NCBI GenBank assembly: GCA_001179505.1
Contig: CDMY01000470.1
Location: 5,664-69,663 of the forward strand
From: Vitrella brassicaformis
Taxonomy: Eukaryota > Sar > Vitrellaceae
Reading direction: 5' to 3'
Length of the DNA: 64,000 nucleotides
Position 1 is the stretch's first letter; each line of letters begins with the position of its first letter. Shown piece by piece: positions 32,101-44,371 of this stretch. A model generated the notes under the pieces. That model saw only the letters and a program-made list of their open reading frames with translations. It was not told the origin of the DNA and did no database searches. The position numbers and the translations under genes are program-made.

Positions 32101-35019
32101 GAGGGCAAGAAATGTACCTCTGTCTCTCTCTCCGTGTGTGTGTGTGTATGTGTGTGTGTATTAGGGTTACGCGCAGTCCGGTGCGTTTGAGAGTGCGATG
32201 GACATTCTGCACGACATGCGTGAGCAGGGCCTGCAGCCTAACGACATCTCATTCAACACACTCATGGACGCCGCCATTCGGGCAAAGTACACAGCTACAC
32301 CCACACACCCACATTTGTGTGTAAATCTCTTCCTCTCTCTGTTGTGTCAGTGCGTCCGATGCGGCGTGGAAGATCTTGGACGAGATGCAGCGCAGCGGCA
32401 TCAACCCCGATCGCTACACCTGCAGCATCCTCCTCAAAGGCATCAGCAACGAGCCCAACAGCCACAGAGGAGGAAGAGACCACAACCGAGACAGAGACAG
32501 GGACTCCGTCAACACCCCCAAATCGGCCTCTCGCCACCCGTCCAATCACCCCTCCACCCCCACCAGCAACCAACAAAACAACAACAATAGTGCCAACAGC
32601 AGCAGCAGCGGCAGCAACCGGACAAACAACGCTAGCAACGGCCGAAGGAACAACACACACCGACAGCAGCAGCAGCACCAGCCGCCCCCGCGCAGCTCTG
32701 GTGGGCGCGCATCCTCCCACTGGGATGAGGGCGGCGGCGGCGGTGGTGGCCGCGTGGGCGGCACGACGTGGGTGCCGGCAGCTGCTGCCAATGCCACCAA
32801 TCGCACAAACAGCGTGCAGGACAGCAACAGCAGCAGCAGCAGGGGCGGGAGGCCTTCTGCCGGTGGTTCTGGTGCTGGTGGTGGTGGTAGTGGTGTGCGG
32901 GCTGGCCGGCAGAGCGACGAGGGTGAGAGAGAGCACCCGAAGGACCCTGCCGTCAACGACCTCGATATCAACGGAGGAGACGGTACACACAAACACACAC
33001 ACACAGACAGAGAGACAGAGAGACAGACGGACCAACGGAAGATAGCACCCATTCTCTGTTGTGTGTCTTTGCGTGTCTTTGTGTGTGTGTCCATCCTTCC
33101 ATCCCATCGACCCATCAGGCGGCATGCGTGAGGTGTCTGAGATCCTGGCCCGTCTGGCCAATAACCAGATGCCGCCCTCCGCCCAGAGCTACGGCACCAT
33201 CATCAAGGCGCTCGGGCAGGCCGGCCAGCTCGACAAGTGCTTCGTGGTCTGGCAGGACATGACCAAGAACAACATCTCACCCACACCCCTCACATACGGT
33301 CACTCGGCACACACACACACACACACACACAGAGAGAGAGAAAGGCCTGCACGCGTGTGTGTGTGTGTGTGTGTGTGTATGGCTGGCGCTGCAGGCATCT
33401 TGATGGACGCCTGTGTGCACTGCGGTGAGACGGGCAAGGCGTATGAGGTCTTCCAGGACATGTGTTCTGCCGGCTGGGCCGCCAACGACGCGCTCTACAC
33501 CACACTCATCAAAGGATTCGTCAAAGTGACCACACCCTGCACACAACCACCCCCCAAGCACACCACACCACACCACACCACACCGCACACGTGTGCTGCA
33601 TTGTGTTGTCTTGTGTGGTGTCAGGCCAAGGACATTGATCATGCTCTAGCGGTGTATCAGCAGATGCAGGCCGTCCCCTCACCGACCACCAAGCAGGCCT
33701 CAGGAGGAGGCTCACCGGAGCGGGGGCCCCGCGGTGACCTGCTGACGTACTCGATGCTCATCAAGGCCACCTGCGACGCACAGGACCTCAACACAGCCAC
33801 ACAGATACTCAAAGACATGCAGGCTAGTGTGAAGTGACAGACAGACAGAGAGGCACACAAGACACAGGCCACACAGAGAGCACGTGTGTATGTGTATGTG
33901 TGTGTCTGTGTGCGTGTGTGTGCAGAGTGATGGCGTGGCTGCGGACGAGTTGGTGCTCAACAGCCTGCTCAACGCGTGTCTGAAGGAGCAGAACGTCACA
34001 TTGGCGCAGAGCGTGCTGAATGACCTGACGCAGAAGGGCGTCGTTCCGTCGACCCTCACCCTGGCCATCATGATCAAGCTGCTGACCAAGTCAGCACCTC
34101 ACACACACAGAGACAGACAGAGGGACACGATCCATCCATATGTGTGTGTGTGTGTGAGTGTGTGTGCAGGTGTCGCATGTATGTGGATGCGCTTGGGCTG
34201 CTCCGCGAGTTCAAGTGCGACTACGGCATGGCCCCCGGGGCCAACAACTACAATGCACTCATACAAGTGACTAAAAAACACCCACCACCCTACAAAGACA
34301 TCGACCAGTCCGCCCATCTGTCTGTCTGTCTGTCTGTGTGTCAGGCGTGTGTGCGGGGCCATGCCCTCTGTGTGGCCCTTGACGCGTTTGACGAGTTCCT
34401 GTGCGATGCAAACACCGCCCCGCCCAAGTGCCCGCGGCCCGACGCTTCCACCTATGTAGCGCTGCTTAACGGATGTGTAGAGGCCACACACAGCAGCAAC
34501 GGTGGGGGTGGGGGTGCTGGCCAGACACCCAATGGTGCGGGCGGCATGACCACTGCCAAACTCACAGACACCGCGGTAAGCGCACAGAGAGGGAGAGAGG
34601 GAGGGAGGGTTTCTGTGTGGGAGTGTGTGTGTGTCTGTGTGTGTTTCGGCGTGTCAGGTGTCGTTGGTCGAGCGTGCCTATTCAGAGGGTCTGTCGTTGC
34701 CTGAGGACTCGCTCACACCTCTGATCAAGCTGGCCTCCTACACTCACACAAGTACATAGCATCAGTATCCGGCCGTATGTATCACACACACCACACGACG
34801 CGACACACGGATACCTCCCCCCCACCCCATGTGTCGGTGTGTTTAGGTGAGCATCTGGTGAGTTTGATGAAGAAGATGGGCCTACCGGTGTCGCCTGAGC
34901 ATGCCCACGCCCGCTCGGCGACGCCCCCAGTGATGGTGGTGCACCCGAGCGATCGAGACGGGCACCCCATGCTGCCCCCCATCATGGCACACAACGACGT
35001 CACCGCCACACCGTGCTAG
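29186..35019 (+). CDS. Pentatricopeptide repeat (PPR) protein with N-terminal hydrophobic anchor
   Basis: Sixteen exons (29186-29280, 29389-31143, 31241-31415, 31506-31634, 31727-31828, 31910-32068, 32165-32286, 32351-32982, 33119-33298, 33395-33525, 33625-33828, 33926-34089, 34170-34266, 34345-34575, 34658-34751, 34847-35019) give exactly 1481 codons. The start at 29186 fits phase 2 splicing to a hydrophobic segment near residues 32-48 (LELVVCSFLMVVWVWRQ). About 550 residues of Ser/Thr/Pro/Gly-rich disorder follow. From residue 600 on come PPR motifs, for example GLQPNDISFNTLMDAAI, GINPDRYTCSILLKGI and PSAQSYGTIIKALGQAGQLD, interrupted by a 160-residue Asn/Gly/Ser insert in exon 8. PPR arrays bind single-stranded RNA in organelles; the hydrophobic start may be a signal anchor of a bipartite plastid leader. 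Part of the disordered region recurs in the PP2C cassettes. Confidence 0.93.
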
Positions 35020-37242
35020 TCGCTCTGCGGGCGGCATTCAAACACACACATACACACATACAAATGCATGGCAGCTTTACGCGCGAGTACATTGTGAGTA
35101 GCTAGATCTTCTGTAGAGTGGTGGATGGATGGACGGCTTTATCTCCCTCTGTAAGTATATGTGTGTGTGTGTGTGGCGGTTGTTTGCCCGTCTGTCGGTC
35201 TGTCTGTCTGTCTGTCTGTCGGAACACACAGCTGCGTACACACATCCACAGCCACACACACATGACGCGTAGAAGAGATACATACTTACGATGCGTGTGG
35301 TGTGCGTGTGTGATGCATGCTTTAGTAGGCAGAGAGTGAGTGACTCACTGGCCGGGCGGGGCGGGTGGCTCCCTGCCCTGACCAACAGGACAGAGACAGA
35401 GAGAGAGAGAGAGAGCAGATTATCTTTATCGAGAGACGAGAGAGACCAATCTACGCGTCCATGGATGGACGGATGGCTTGCCGCATTCATTAACACCTAG
35501 ATAGACATCTCTGCAGCGCGGCAAAGGCAATTTTGGGGCTGGCTGCGTACCTACCTTACCTACACACACGCCTTCACATGCACACGCGCAACAGAGAGAG
35601 AGCGGGAGAGGGAGAGAGAGGGAGAGATTTGTACGGCAACTCAGCTGAATCGTTTTCCTGCCATTTACCTGGAGAGAGGAGAGAGGAGAGAGAGAGAGCT
35701 GCCGGCGAACCAGCCTGCTGTCGTTTCCCAAGAGAGATAGATACACTTGACGACTTCCTCGCGACGAGTGTGTAGATACGTACCAACCCACTGGCTGTCT
35801 TCCTGAGTGAGCGAGTGACTGACTGACTGACTAGCGCCCCGACCAACCAGCCCCCTACCTGTGCAGACAAACAGACAGACAGATAGACAGACAGACAGTC
35901 GCAAACGTATCAGGCCTGACTTACTCGTTCTTGCCACCTGAAGTGTGTGTGTCCTACGTGCGTGTGTGTGGTGTGTGTGTACCATATGTACGTGTGATGT
36001 CATGTGATGCGATGCGATGCTATCATGCGACGCTATGCTAAGCTGCCCCAAAGACAGGGGCGGGCCGGGCCGCTGCTGTCAGGGAGGGAGGGAGTGAGTG
36101 CAACAACGGTTTAGAGAGAGAGGGAGAGAGAGAACAACACAGAGGGGCCAACACTTGCCTGCCCGCCCGACACAAGCTGCATGATTGGATGGAGACATGC
36201 TGACCGGCACTCGCTCTCTCACGTGATGACTGACTGGCCTGTACACCTACCTGGATGGATGGCGGCATGTCTGCAGGAAGGCATCAAGTGTTTCAAGGGC
36301 GGGAGGGAGGGAGGGAGGGAGGGGTGCAGAACAGCCTGACTACCTACAAATGAATATATATGGTATATATCGCACACACGCGATGGATGCGATCGACCAC
36401 CCCGAGATGGATGGAAGGGCATGATCATTTTTAACACCATGCATCGGAGCCCCCGGGCCATTTATACATTTCTCTGTGTAGACAGCCCTCCCCTCCACCG
36501 AACCGATCTGTGCTGTGCGAGTGGGTGTGTATCGGTGTGTACCATCGCTACACAGTTCAGTTTGTCATACCGGATGTTATGTGTCCATATCACAGCTGTA
36601 GACAGACAGACGAGACGATCGCCGTTTGTCGTGTCCGTCGTGTCGGCGGAGTCAGGCGGACAGCCGGGCCGTAACGTCACTCTCTGAGTGAGTGAATGAG
36701 TGAATGCGTCGCTAACGAAACGAACGGTTCTCCCAATGGGAGTGTGTTTGTGTGTGTCTGTGTCGGTGTGGGGCTGCTGTGGGAGGGGCGGGGGCTCTGG
36801 TGGTCTCTTTTTCGACCTCTGTGTGTGTGTGTGTGTGTGTATGCCTAGCTGTCTATGCCTAGACTGACTGGCTATCTATCCACCAATACGCGACATCAAT
36901 CAACGTATGTAAGAAATGTGCAACGTTCACCAATCCACCAGCCAGCCATACACACATTGACCATTTGTACGGCTCGGAAGTCACACATGCACTCATCCAT
37001 CCATCCATCCAAGGCGGAAAAAGCCGTCAGGTTGTCCACCAGACAGACAAGAGGGACACACCGCCCCTTACGCAAACAAACCTAATCACCACCTCTCTCA
37101 CACACAGGTGTACAGTCTGTCTGCCTGATGCGTGCCTGATGTATGTTCGTACGACTGACATGCCGTCGGTTGCCGTCGGCGGCAAATCAGTCACACGCAC
37201 ATCGGTCAGGTATCACTCACGCAGACAAACTGTAACGATTAC
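35020..37242. other. Intergenic, simple repeats only
   Basis: GGAGG, GAGA, TCTG, CAGA and TGTG tracts, with short frames only. No exon supported on either strand. Confidence 0.55.
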
Positions 37243-40200
37243 TCACGAGCTGATGGACCTAGACGTGTCGGGTAAACCGTCGTGCTGCTTCCCGCTACCC
37301 TGGCTGCTGCCCTGGCTGCCGCCATCCTTGCGGAATCGAGCACGCTTCAACGACCCCGGAGCGGGAATGCTACCACCACCAGCAGCACCCCTCAGCTGGC
37401 TCTCTGGCGAGGCTGATGGCATGTCCTGGTCATCCGACGCCAGAGCCTCGACAGCAGCGCGCTTCTTCTGCTGCGCTGCACTCCCACCACCGCCCCGCCC
37501 CTCGTCGGGCTTGCTCTCGGGCGGCGTGCCGAAGAGTCCCTCGTCGAATCCCGACAAGTCCTGGCTGTCGTGCTGCCTCAACCCTCCCCGTGCCGACCAG
37601 GCTGAGCGACCCGGTGCCGCGGGTGAGGGCCCGTCGTTCATCTGCCGATCCTCGCCCGCAAAGCCATTCCGCACCAACTCGCCAAGCCTTTTGTCGCGCA
37701 TTGACTGTGAGTCGTCCTGCATCCCTAGGGGGGGCGGGCCGAGAGGGAGGGGGGGCAGCGAGTCCTGCGATGGGAAATCGGCACCCAGCCCCAGCGACCG
37801 GTAGCAGGGCGGCGGCAGCTGCAGGTGCGGCTGCGACGACTGAAGACCAGGGGGGCTGCCCGAGTTGTCCTGCAAGGCGGAGAGGACACAGAGAGAGAAT
37901 GCGCGGGCTGAGAACAGATGACGTGATGAGAGCCGGCCGACCTCGTCGTTGTATGCCCCTCCGGAGGATGACGCTTCCATGCCCTGCGAGTCGCCCTTCT
38001 GCGGGGGTGGGCGGAGCAGCGATGACGGGATGGCAGGGGGAGGCCGACAGGGGGCGACGGGGAGGGGAAGCCGCGCAGGTTCGGACGGACCGCCATCAAC
38101 ACTCGGCATGGGAGCTGCAAAGGCGGAAAGAACGAGAATCCTCACTTCTCGATCTTTGTCTCTGGTTTCCCCAACCGCCCTCTTTCGTACCTATGATTTT
38201 CAGGTTCTCAATGCTCATCGGTGCCATCCCGCCGACGGCCGGGCTGGCGTGCTGCTGACCTCCCCTGTGCGCACCCTTGAGCGATGCCCGCTCCTGCCTG
38301 CGACCACCACCACCGCCGCCGCCAGCAGTGCGGTCGGCCTTTGACTCCCTTGGTGGCGCTGGGGGCGGGTGTTGCTGCAGCAGGGGGTGCTGGCTCTTGT
38401 CGAACTGCTTCCGGCGCCTCTCGAGGTAGGTCTCGTCCGTGTGCCGCACGCTCGCAAACGACACGTTGGGCTTGTCCATGCCGTGGGCTTTGAAGTACTC
38501 GTTGATCTCCCGCCGCACTTGAATGGCGAAGGTGTCAGAAAGGGACGGCTCGCTGTTGTTGCGGCCACCACTGGCAGCAGCCGCCGCCCCCCACTGCGGA
38601 GATGGGGCGTCGTCATCGAAGCCGTCCTCGTCGTCCATCTCGGCAGCTACTGAGGCGCGCTTGCCGGCCGCCGTGGTGCGGCGTGCCACTGCTGTGGTGC
38701 GGATGACGATCTTGGCTACCTCGCCGGCACCGATCTGACATGGTGGTGTGGATGTGTCCCATGGGCAGCGAAGGGGTGTTTGTGTTTGTGTGTGGTGTGC
38801 TTACGTTGATCCACTGGTTGTCTTCATCAGTTGGGGTGGGGAAGAGGCGGGAGTACAGCGTCTGGCGCTGGGCGTCAGACATCAGCCTGAGCTCCTCAGA
38901 CACCAACGAGTAGTGCTGCAGCCAGATGGCAGCAAGGCAGCGACCATCACAGCAGACACACACAACACTCACAAGACTCATCAGCCTGTGTGTATGCGTG
39001 TGTGTGTGTGTGCAGTGGCTGTGTGTGTGGACGCACTTTTCCGCATGGGGCGAAGTAGTAGAAATGCACGTCGGATGCCAAACGCAACTCGTAACCTGCA
39101 CACACACACACACACACACACAGCTTTACACGAGAGGTCTCATCTTCCATTCTCTCTGTCTCTCCCTCTCTCTCTCTGTGTAAGCTACCGGCAGCGATTT
39201 TCTCTATGTAGTCCGAGTAGGGTGTGCTGTGAAGGCTCACAGTGGCCGTCTTCCGGCAGTACGGCACAGACACAGTGCCATATCCCTGACAAACGGATGG
39301 ATGGATGGATGGACCCATCACACACACACACACACACACATATTGCAATGCAACCCCGCATGTGCCCCTCCCTCGTGTCTGTGTGTCTTGTGTGCCCCAT
39401 TCATTCCCTGCCGCACTTTTAGGTTGAAGGACTTCTTGCTGGTGCCCTCGGTGCCCTTCTTGGAGCCCTTCCCACCAGTGACTACCTTGACAGGCACCTG
39501 ACGACTGAACGACAGACAGACAGACAGACACAGTGGGTGGGTGGGAGGGAGGGAGGGAGGGACGGAGGGACGGAGGGAGGGAGGGACACACCGCACCAAA
39601 CCACACCACATGTCAGATCACAGATGTCACACGTGTTTCTTCCACATCAGCAGGGCGAGCTTAACGCACCTCTTGCTAGATGTGTCGGCCAGGCTGCCGC
39701 CCACCGTGGCGAAAAACACCGCTGCCATGTCAGTGAGTCAGACAGACAGACAGACAGACAGACGCCAGTGAAAAGGACAACAGCATGAGGCAGAGGGATG
39801 TGTGTGTGAGTGAATGGGTGGGGTGGCTCACTCACTGTTGTCGTAGAATCTGAGTGACGACTGGGGGGGCCTGTTGAAGACGGGCAGCTCCGCCATCGCC
39901 CTGGCCTCCTTATCCCCCATACACAACAGCTTCACAGCCTGGAGGAAAGAATCAAGGTGGCACACACACACAGGTGGGAGGGAGGGAGGGAGGGAGGGAG
40001 GGGAGGCGTGAGAGTGCACAAACGATGAGAGTCTGTCTGTCGGTCTCAGCCTCGATGAGCTCACCTCGTCGGCCTTCTCGTAGATGTGTTTCATTTCGAC
40101 ATTTCTGAGGGTGACTGGTGTGTCCTGCAAGATGCGCGCCGCCATATCCTGCACACACACACACACCCCCACACACAGCCATCGATGCAGCCGTCCGCGA

Positions 40201-40921
40201 GAGAGAAGCCCGCCCCTGCTGTTGTATTGCCCATGGTTTCTTTGTACCTCCCGCAGGTAGGTCAGGAGTCGTGTGAGGTCGAAGCCCCCATCGCCCCGCA
40301 CACGATCTATCAGGTCACGGATGCCTGCAATCACACACACACACACAAACAAACGACAGAGGGATTTTCTCCTCGCTCGTGGCACAGCCATCCTGAGTGG
40401 CTGGCTGCCCGGGATCGATCTGGTTACCCACTCACCGCGTCTGAGCATGTACTTGTCGACGGGATTGAGTTTGAGTCCAGGAGAGCTCACTGCTCGGTGC
40501 ACCTCGCAATACAACTCCTGCACAGCACACACACAGAAAGAACAAAAGGCACACATCGATCACAGGAAGCACCAGTGCTGTGTGTCTGTCCTCACTGACC
40601 GCGCCGCCCACGTGCAGCAGGCCATCTGCCTACCCTACCCTAGCTGACCTGCATGAGCGATTCGATGTCGTCTGCGTCACCATTCTGGACCACACTGCTC
40701 GCCGACGGCTGAGGAACCAGCGCCATGTCGATCTCGCCGTTTCTACCCCTTTTGATGCTGCCGCTCGTCGTCTTGCTCTGGCTGTGGCTGGGCTTGTTGG
40801 CCGGCGGCTGTTCTTTCTTGCCGGGCATGGCTGAACTGGAGGGCTCGCTAATCTGGTACTCAAACTTTGGGAAAGTGGCCCAGGTCACAGTCGCTAGATG
40901 GTCCGAAGAAGGCAATGACAT
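37243..40921 (-). CDS. Multi-exon protein of unknown function
   Basis: At least 13 exons join in phase on the minus strand, from ATG 40921 (or 40828) to the stop at 37243, many bounded by CA/TG-rich introns. Recognisable blocks, in order: LYCEVHRAVSSPGLKLNP, IRDLIDRVRGDGGFDLTRLL, KLLCMGDKEARAMAELPVFN, a Lys/Gly-rich linker, GYGTVSVPYCRKTATVSLHS, ASDVHFYYFAPCGK, LRLMSDAQRQTLYSRLFPTP, then a Ser/Gly/Pro-rich tail with REINEYFKAHGMDKPNVSF. The folded N-terminal 350 residues look conserved in character (regular hydrophobic spacing, exon phases kept), while the tail is disordered. I do not recognise the family. It is divergent from the acid phosphatase with only 98 bases between start codons. Confidence 0.75.
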
Positions 40922-41019
40922 CCGGGGAGGCACGTCAGCATCAAAAATCGAAACTGCCAGGAGTTGGGGAGAAAAGCGTGAAACGGAGCGCTGTTTACCA
41001 CACGACCAAGCCCTTTGGA
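40922..41019. promoter_or_regulatory. 98-base divergent intergenic region
   Basis: Separates the first in-frame ATG of the unknown minus-strand gene from the signal-peptide ATG of the acid phosphatase. Any promoters must overlap each other or the coding starts. Confidence 0.35.
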
Positions 41020-43312
41020 ATGCCTTCACCGGCCATCGCCTTCATCCTTTCATCATGCTTTGTCCTCACTCACGCCCGATGGGCCACCGACGGCACGGCC
41101 AGCAGCCTCCTGCCCGCCCTCATCAGGGCGTCCAGTGGCAACCGCACCGCCCCTGTGGGAGACGCTGAGAGAGGCTGCCACAGAAGCGACCCCGAGTGCA
41201 AAGAAAAGCTCATCTTCGTTGTCGAGGTGGGCAAAGCATTGCAGACCCCATGAAAATGTGTTACATGTCTGTCTGCGGTGTACGTGTCCTCGACATCAAG
41301 TTGGGTGCCCCCTCTGCATGCACTGCAGGTGTGCCGGCATGGCAACCGCTCGCCCTACCACTACTTCGAGAAGGACACAAAGAACGGGCTCGACACATGG
41401 TCAGTGAGTGAGTGAGCAGCACATGCCTTCAGGAGACTCTTTCTTTGGTGTTTGCACTGACTGTGCTGTGGTGGCTGGGCCGCAGGGAGGGTGTGGCGGA
41501 GAAGGGCTGGCTGACGAGGCTTGGAATGCTGCAGCACTACCTGATCGGCGCTATAGCCCGCAAGAAGTACGTCCGGACCTATCGGCTGCTCAGCGGCAGG
41601 TACACGCCACGGGAGGTGTACGTCCGCTCCACTCTCGTGCCGCGCCGTCCTCTCCGCCCAGTCACAAATGGCAGGCAAGCACATTCCCACCTCACACACA
41701 CACATGCATTGCAGCCCCCCACCCATTCAGCGTGTCTTTCATATCAGGTTTGTTTCCTCCCGGTTCGGGCCACCACTTCACAATGGCTCAGGAGGACATG
41801 CGCGATGCGCTCTACAGGGAGACCGGCAAGATCAGCCCCATCCGCCAACACCTCTCACTTCACAGCAACGGCACAGTCGGCGAAGACGACCCCACCGAGA
41901 CCATCCAGAAAATGGGCGACGCCGCATCGCTCGACATCAAACAGGTGACCAAACGAGCCACGAGACACCCTTTGTGATATGTGTGTGTGTGTTTGCGTGT
42001 GGTGGTAATGGTGGTGAATCAGGTGGTCGGTTCTGGGTGCAGCCCGCTGCCCCAGGCTTTCGACATGGTGCCGGTGTACACTGTCGAGAAAGAAGAGGAC
42101 ACCCTGCTCCTCGGCTTCGAGGACGACATATGTGACCAATTCAAAGACGAGTACATGGCGACACACAAATGCACCGCATTCCACAGCCCGATGATGGCGC
42201 GGCACGAGGCCGTCCTGGAGGGGCACGTCAAGGGCGCACAGAAATCCAACTCCGCCTCATGCGGCAAGACCAGCACTCAGGTGATGGAGCACTTCAAGGG
42301 CATCCTGGACAGGGCTGACAAGGCCCTCGGCAAGAGTCTGTTCGAGCCGGGCAAGGCTGTAAACGCTGACATTCATGTGGCGTCACACATGGCGGACGCT
42401 GTCGTCTGCCAGATTGCTGACGGCCGGAGACCCGCCATCAAAGACGCAGTAATGGAGCTAGGGAGATACTTGACGAGTGCATTGTCAGCACCCGAGACAC
42501 TGCATGTGACTCTGCTTTGTGTGTTAGGACGTCATCAAGGGGTACCGTATAGAAGAAAGACATGTCTGCTGCATCGATTGACACATCCATCCAATTGCAT
42601 CCATCCGTCCATCCATCCATCCGCGTCTCTGTGCGCCTCAGGTTGATCGACCTTCTCGACGCCTACTTCTCCATCCGGTTTGCCGACCCCGTCATCGCCT
42701 CACACGGCTCTGCAGGTACGATGAGCAGGCTGCATGCAGAGAGAGACACAAGCCCCGCATGACCTCTTTGTCTGTGTGCTGCATCAGAGTTCTACAAGCT
42801 GCTGGCGTCCCTCTTTGAGAGCAAGGCCGCCCTGGCCAAGGACCCCACGAGTGCCCTGGCACTTAGGACAGGAAGAGAGGCACTCAAGGGGGCCCCAGGG
42901 CTGGCGGAGGCAGCCAACGTGTGGGAGACACTGAGATTCCTCTACCTCTCGGCACATGACAGCACCGTGGCCGCATTCATCGCAGCACTCGGCGTCTTCA
43001 ACGGCGTGCAGCCACACTTCGCTTCGGTGAGGGAGGGAGGGAGACAGGAAATGACCGCTGTGTATCGTTCGGTGGAGGAGCTGTGTGTGCGTGTGCGTCT
43101 GCTAGACCATCTTCTTTGAGCTGTGGCAGAAGGGGCCCTCCGGCGACTTCTTCGTCCGGGTCATTTACAACGGTGACGCTATGGGTGTGTGTGGCGAGGG
43201 CATTCAGGACTGCCCTTTGACGCAATTCCTCGACAAGATCCGAAAGATTGGCGGCGGGATGAAGGTGAATGAGTTTTGTCTGCAGCCCCCGCCCTCACCC
43301 CAGCAGACGTGA
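41020..43312 (+). CDS. Secreted or lysosomal histidine acid phosphatase (branch 2), apparent frameshift
   Basis: Starts with a signal peptide (MPSPAIAFILSSCFVLTHA). Exon 2 carries the catalytic RHGxRxP motif as VCRHGNRSPYH. A later exon has the proton-donor HD motif in LYLSAHDSTVAAFIAALG, followed by FFELWQ and a C-terminal Cys pair. Exons: 41020-41226, 41329-41399, 41486-41674, 41748-41944, 42023-42448, a possible 14-base exon 42528-42541, 42642-42715, 42788-43026, 43106-43312. The intron after 41674 has a GC donor. Near 41637 the reading frame must change: VYVRST lies in one frame and RAVLSAQSQMAG in another, as if two bases were missing at the conserved RSTD position that helps bind phosphate. 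This may be a null allele, a sequencing error or unresolved splicing. Family members hydrolyse phosphomonoesters in acidic compartments. Confidence 0.85.
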
Positions 43313-43823
43313 TGGATTGACTGATTGATGAGACACACACTGCTCTCCCTGGCGGTGGCTGCATACCGAGACACTGATACAAATGGGCGGATGGATGGAT
43401 GGATCGGTCAATCACCAGAAGGTCCAACTTCTGTCCATCCATTCACCAACCATCGGTGACAAATTAAGGCCGAGAAACTCCCGGCGAGAATTTGAGACGG
43501 GACAAACCCCGCAAACCCTGCCACAATGCAAAACACACTTTTGCGTTTTTCTCCGTCACAAACACACCAATACCCCCACCAAGCAGCAGTCGGCGGCGGC
43601 GCCCACTCCATCTACCGATAAGGGCGACACGACGGCCACTTCCCCGTCATCACCAGCCCCACCACAGCTGCACCTAAGGATGGGCGCCTATATCAGGGCC
43701 CGCGACGACAAGAGGGGGCAGTGTGAGGACGCCGCCAGCATTGCGGCTAAGGCGGGCGTCATGGTGGTGGCGGACGGCGTGGGAGGCTTCGCCGACATGA
43801 AGGACGGCGGCGTCAGTGCACGC

Positions 43824-44017
43824 GGTTTAATGCAACTCTCGCCGCCCTCGCCTTCATCTTTCTCTGGGTCTTCCTTCACGGGGGCATTCTCAAGGGCTCC
43901 GACAAGATTATCTTGTCAGGCATGGCGGTCTCAGTGTTGCTGTCCGGCGCGGCGGGGGCTATCTATTGGTTGCCGAAGCCTCTGTCGTTGGATTGCAAAA
44001 AGACATACGCCAACCTG
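43824..44017 (+). other. 194-base insertion encoding two hydrophobic segments
   Basis: Absent at the same point of copies 2 and 4. In the frame that continues into the downstream phosphatase half it encodes about 65 residues with two membrane-like stretches (LAALAFIFLWVFLHGGIL and MAVSVLLSGAAGAIYWL). It has no repeat ends or target-site duplication that I can see; a captured exon is plausible. Confidence 0.6.
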
Positions 44018-44346
44018 TGTTTTGCGCGTGCAGTGGCCGTCAACACCATGGACGAGGCCATGGCCACGCCACCACCCCAAGACGCCCACACCAACAGGGC
44101 CAAGCAGCTGCTGGAAGCAGGATGGGCCAAGACAGCCGCCGACCGACACGGCCCGCCCGGCGCCAGGACCATCGCCGTAGCCGCCACCACGCACAACGAG
44201 GAGGGCCGGCTGTGCATGGACCTCGCCGATAAGGGCTACACTACGGTGGACCAAAAGATCCGAAGTAACCATACGACTTGGAACGCAAAAGGCGACGTCT
44301 GTATGTCTCAAAGTCTTCACTTGTGTCTCGGGTTGTGTCTCCGATG

Positions 44347-44371
44347 GCTGCCTACATTTTATATCCGACAG
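44347..44371 (+). repeat. Cassette-boundary repeat in PP2C copy 3
   Basis: Same sequence and same position, between the two halves, as 24537-24561 of copy 2. Confidence 0.75.

Noticed and set aside
32295-33161. 288-residue minus-strand frame
   Set aside because: Antisense to PPR exon 8 and across its introns; composition mirrors the Asn/Ser/Gly insert.
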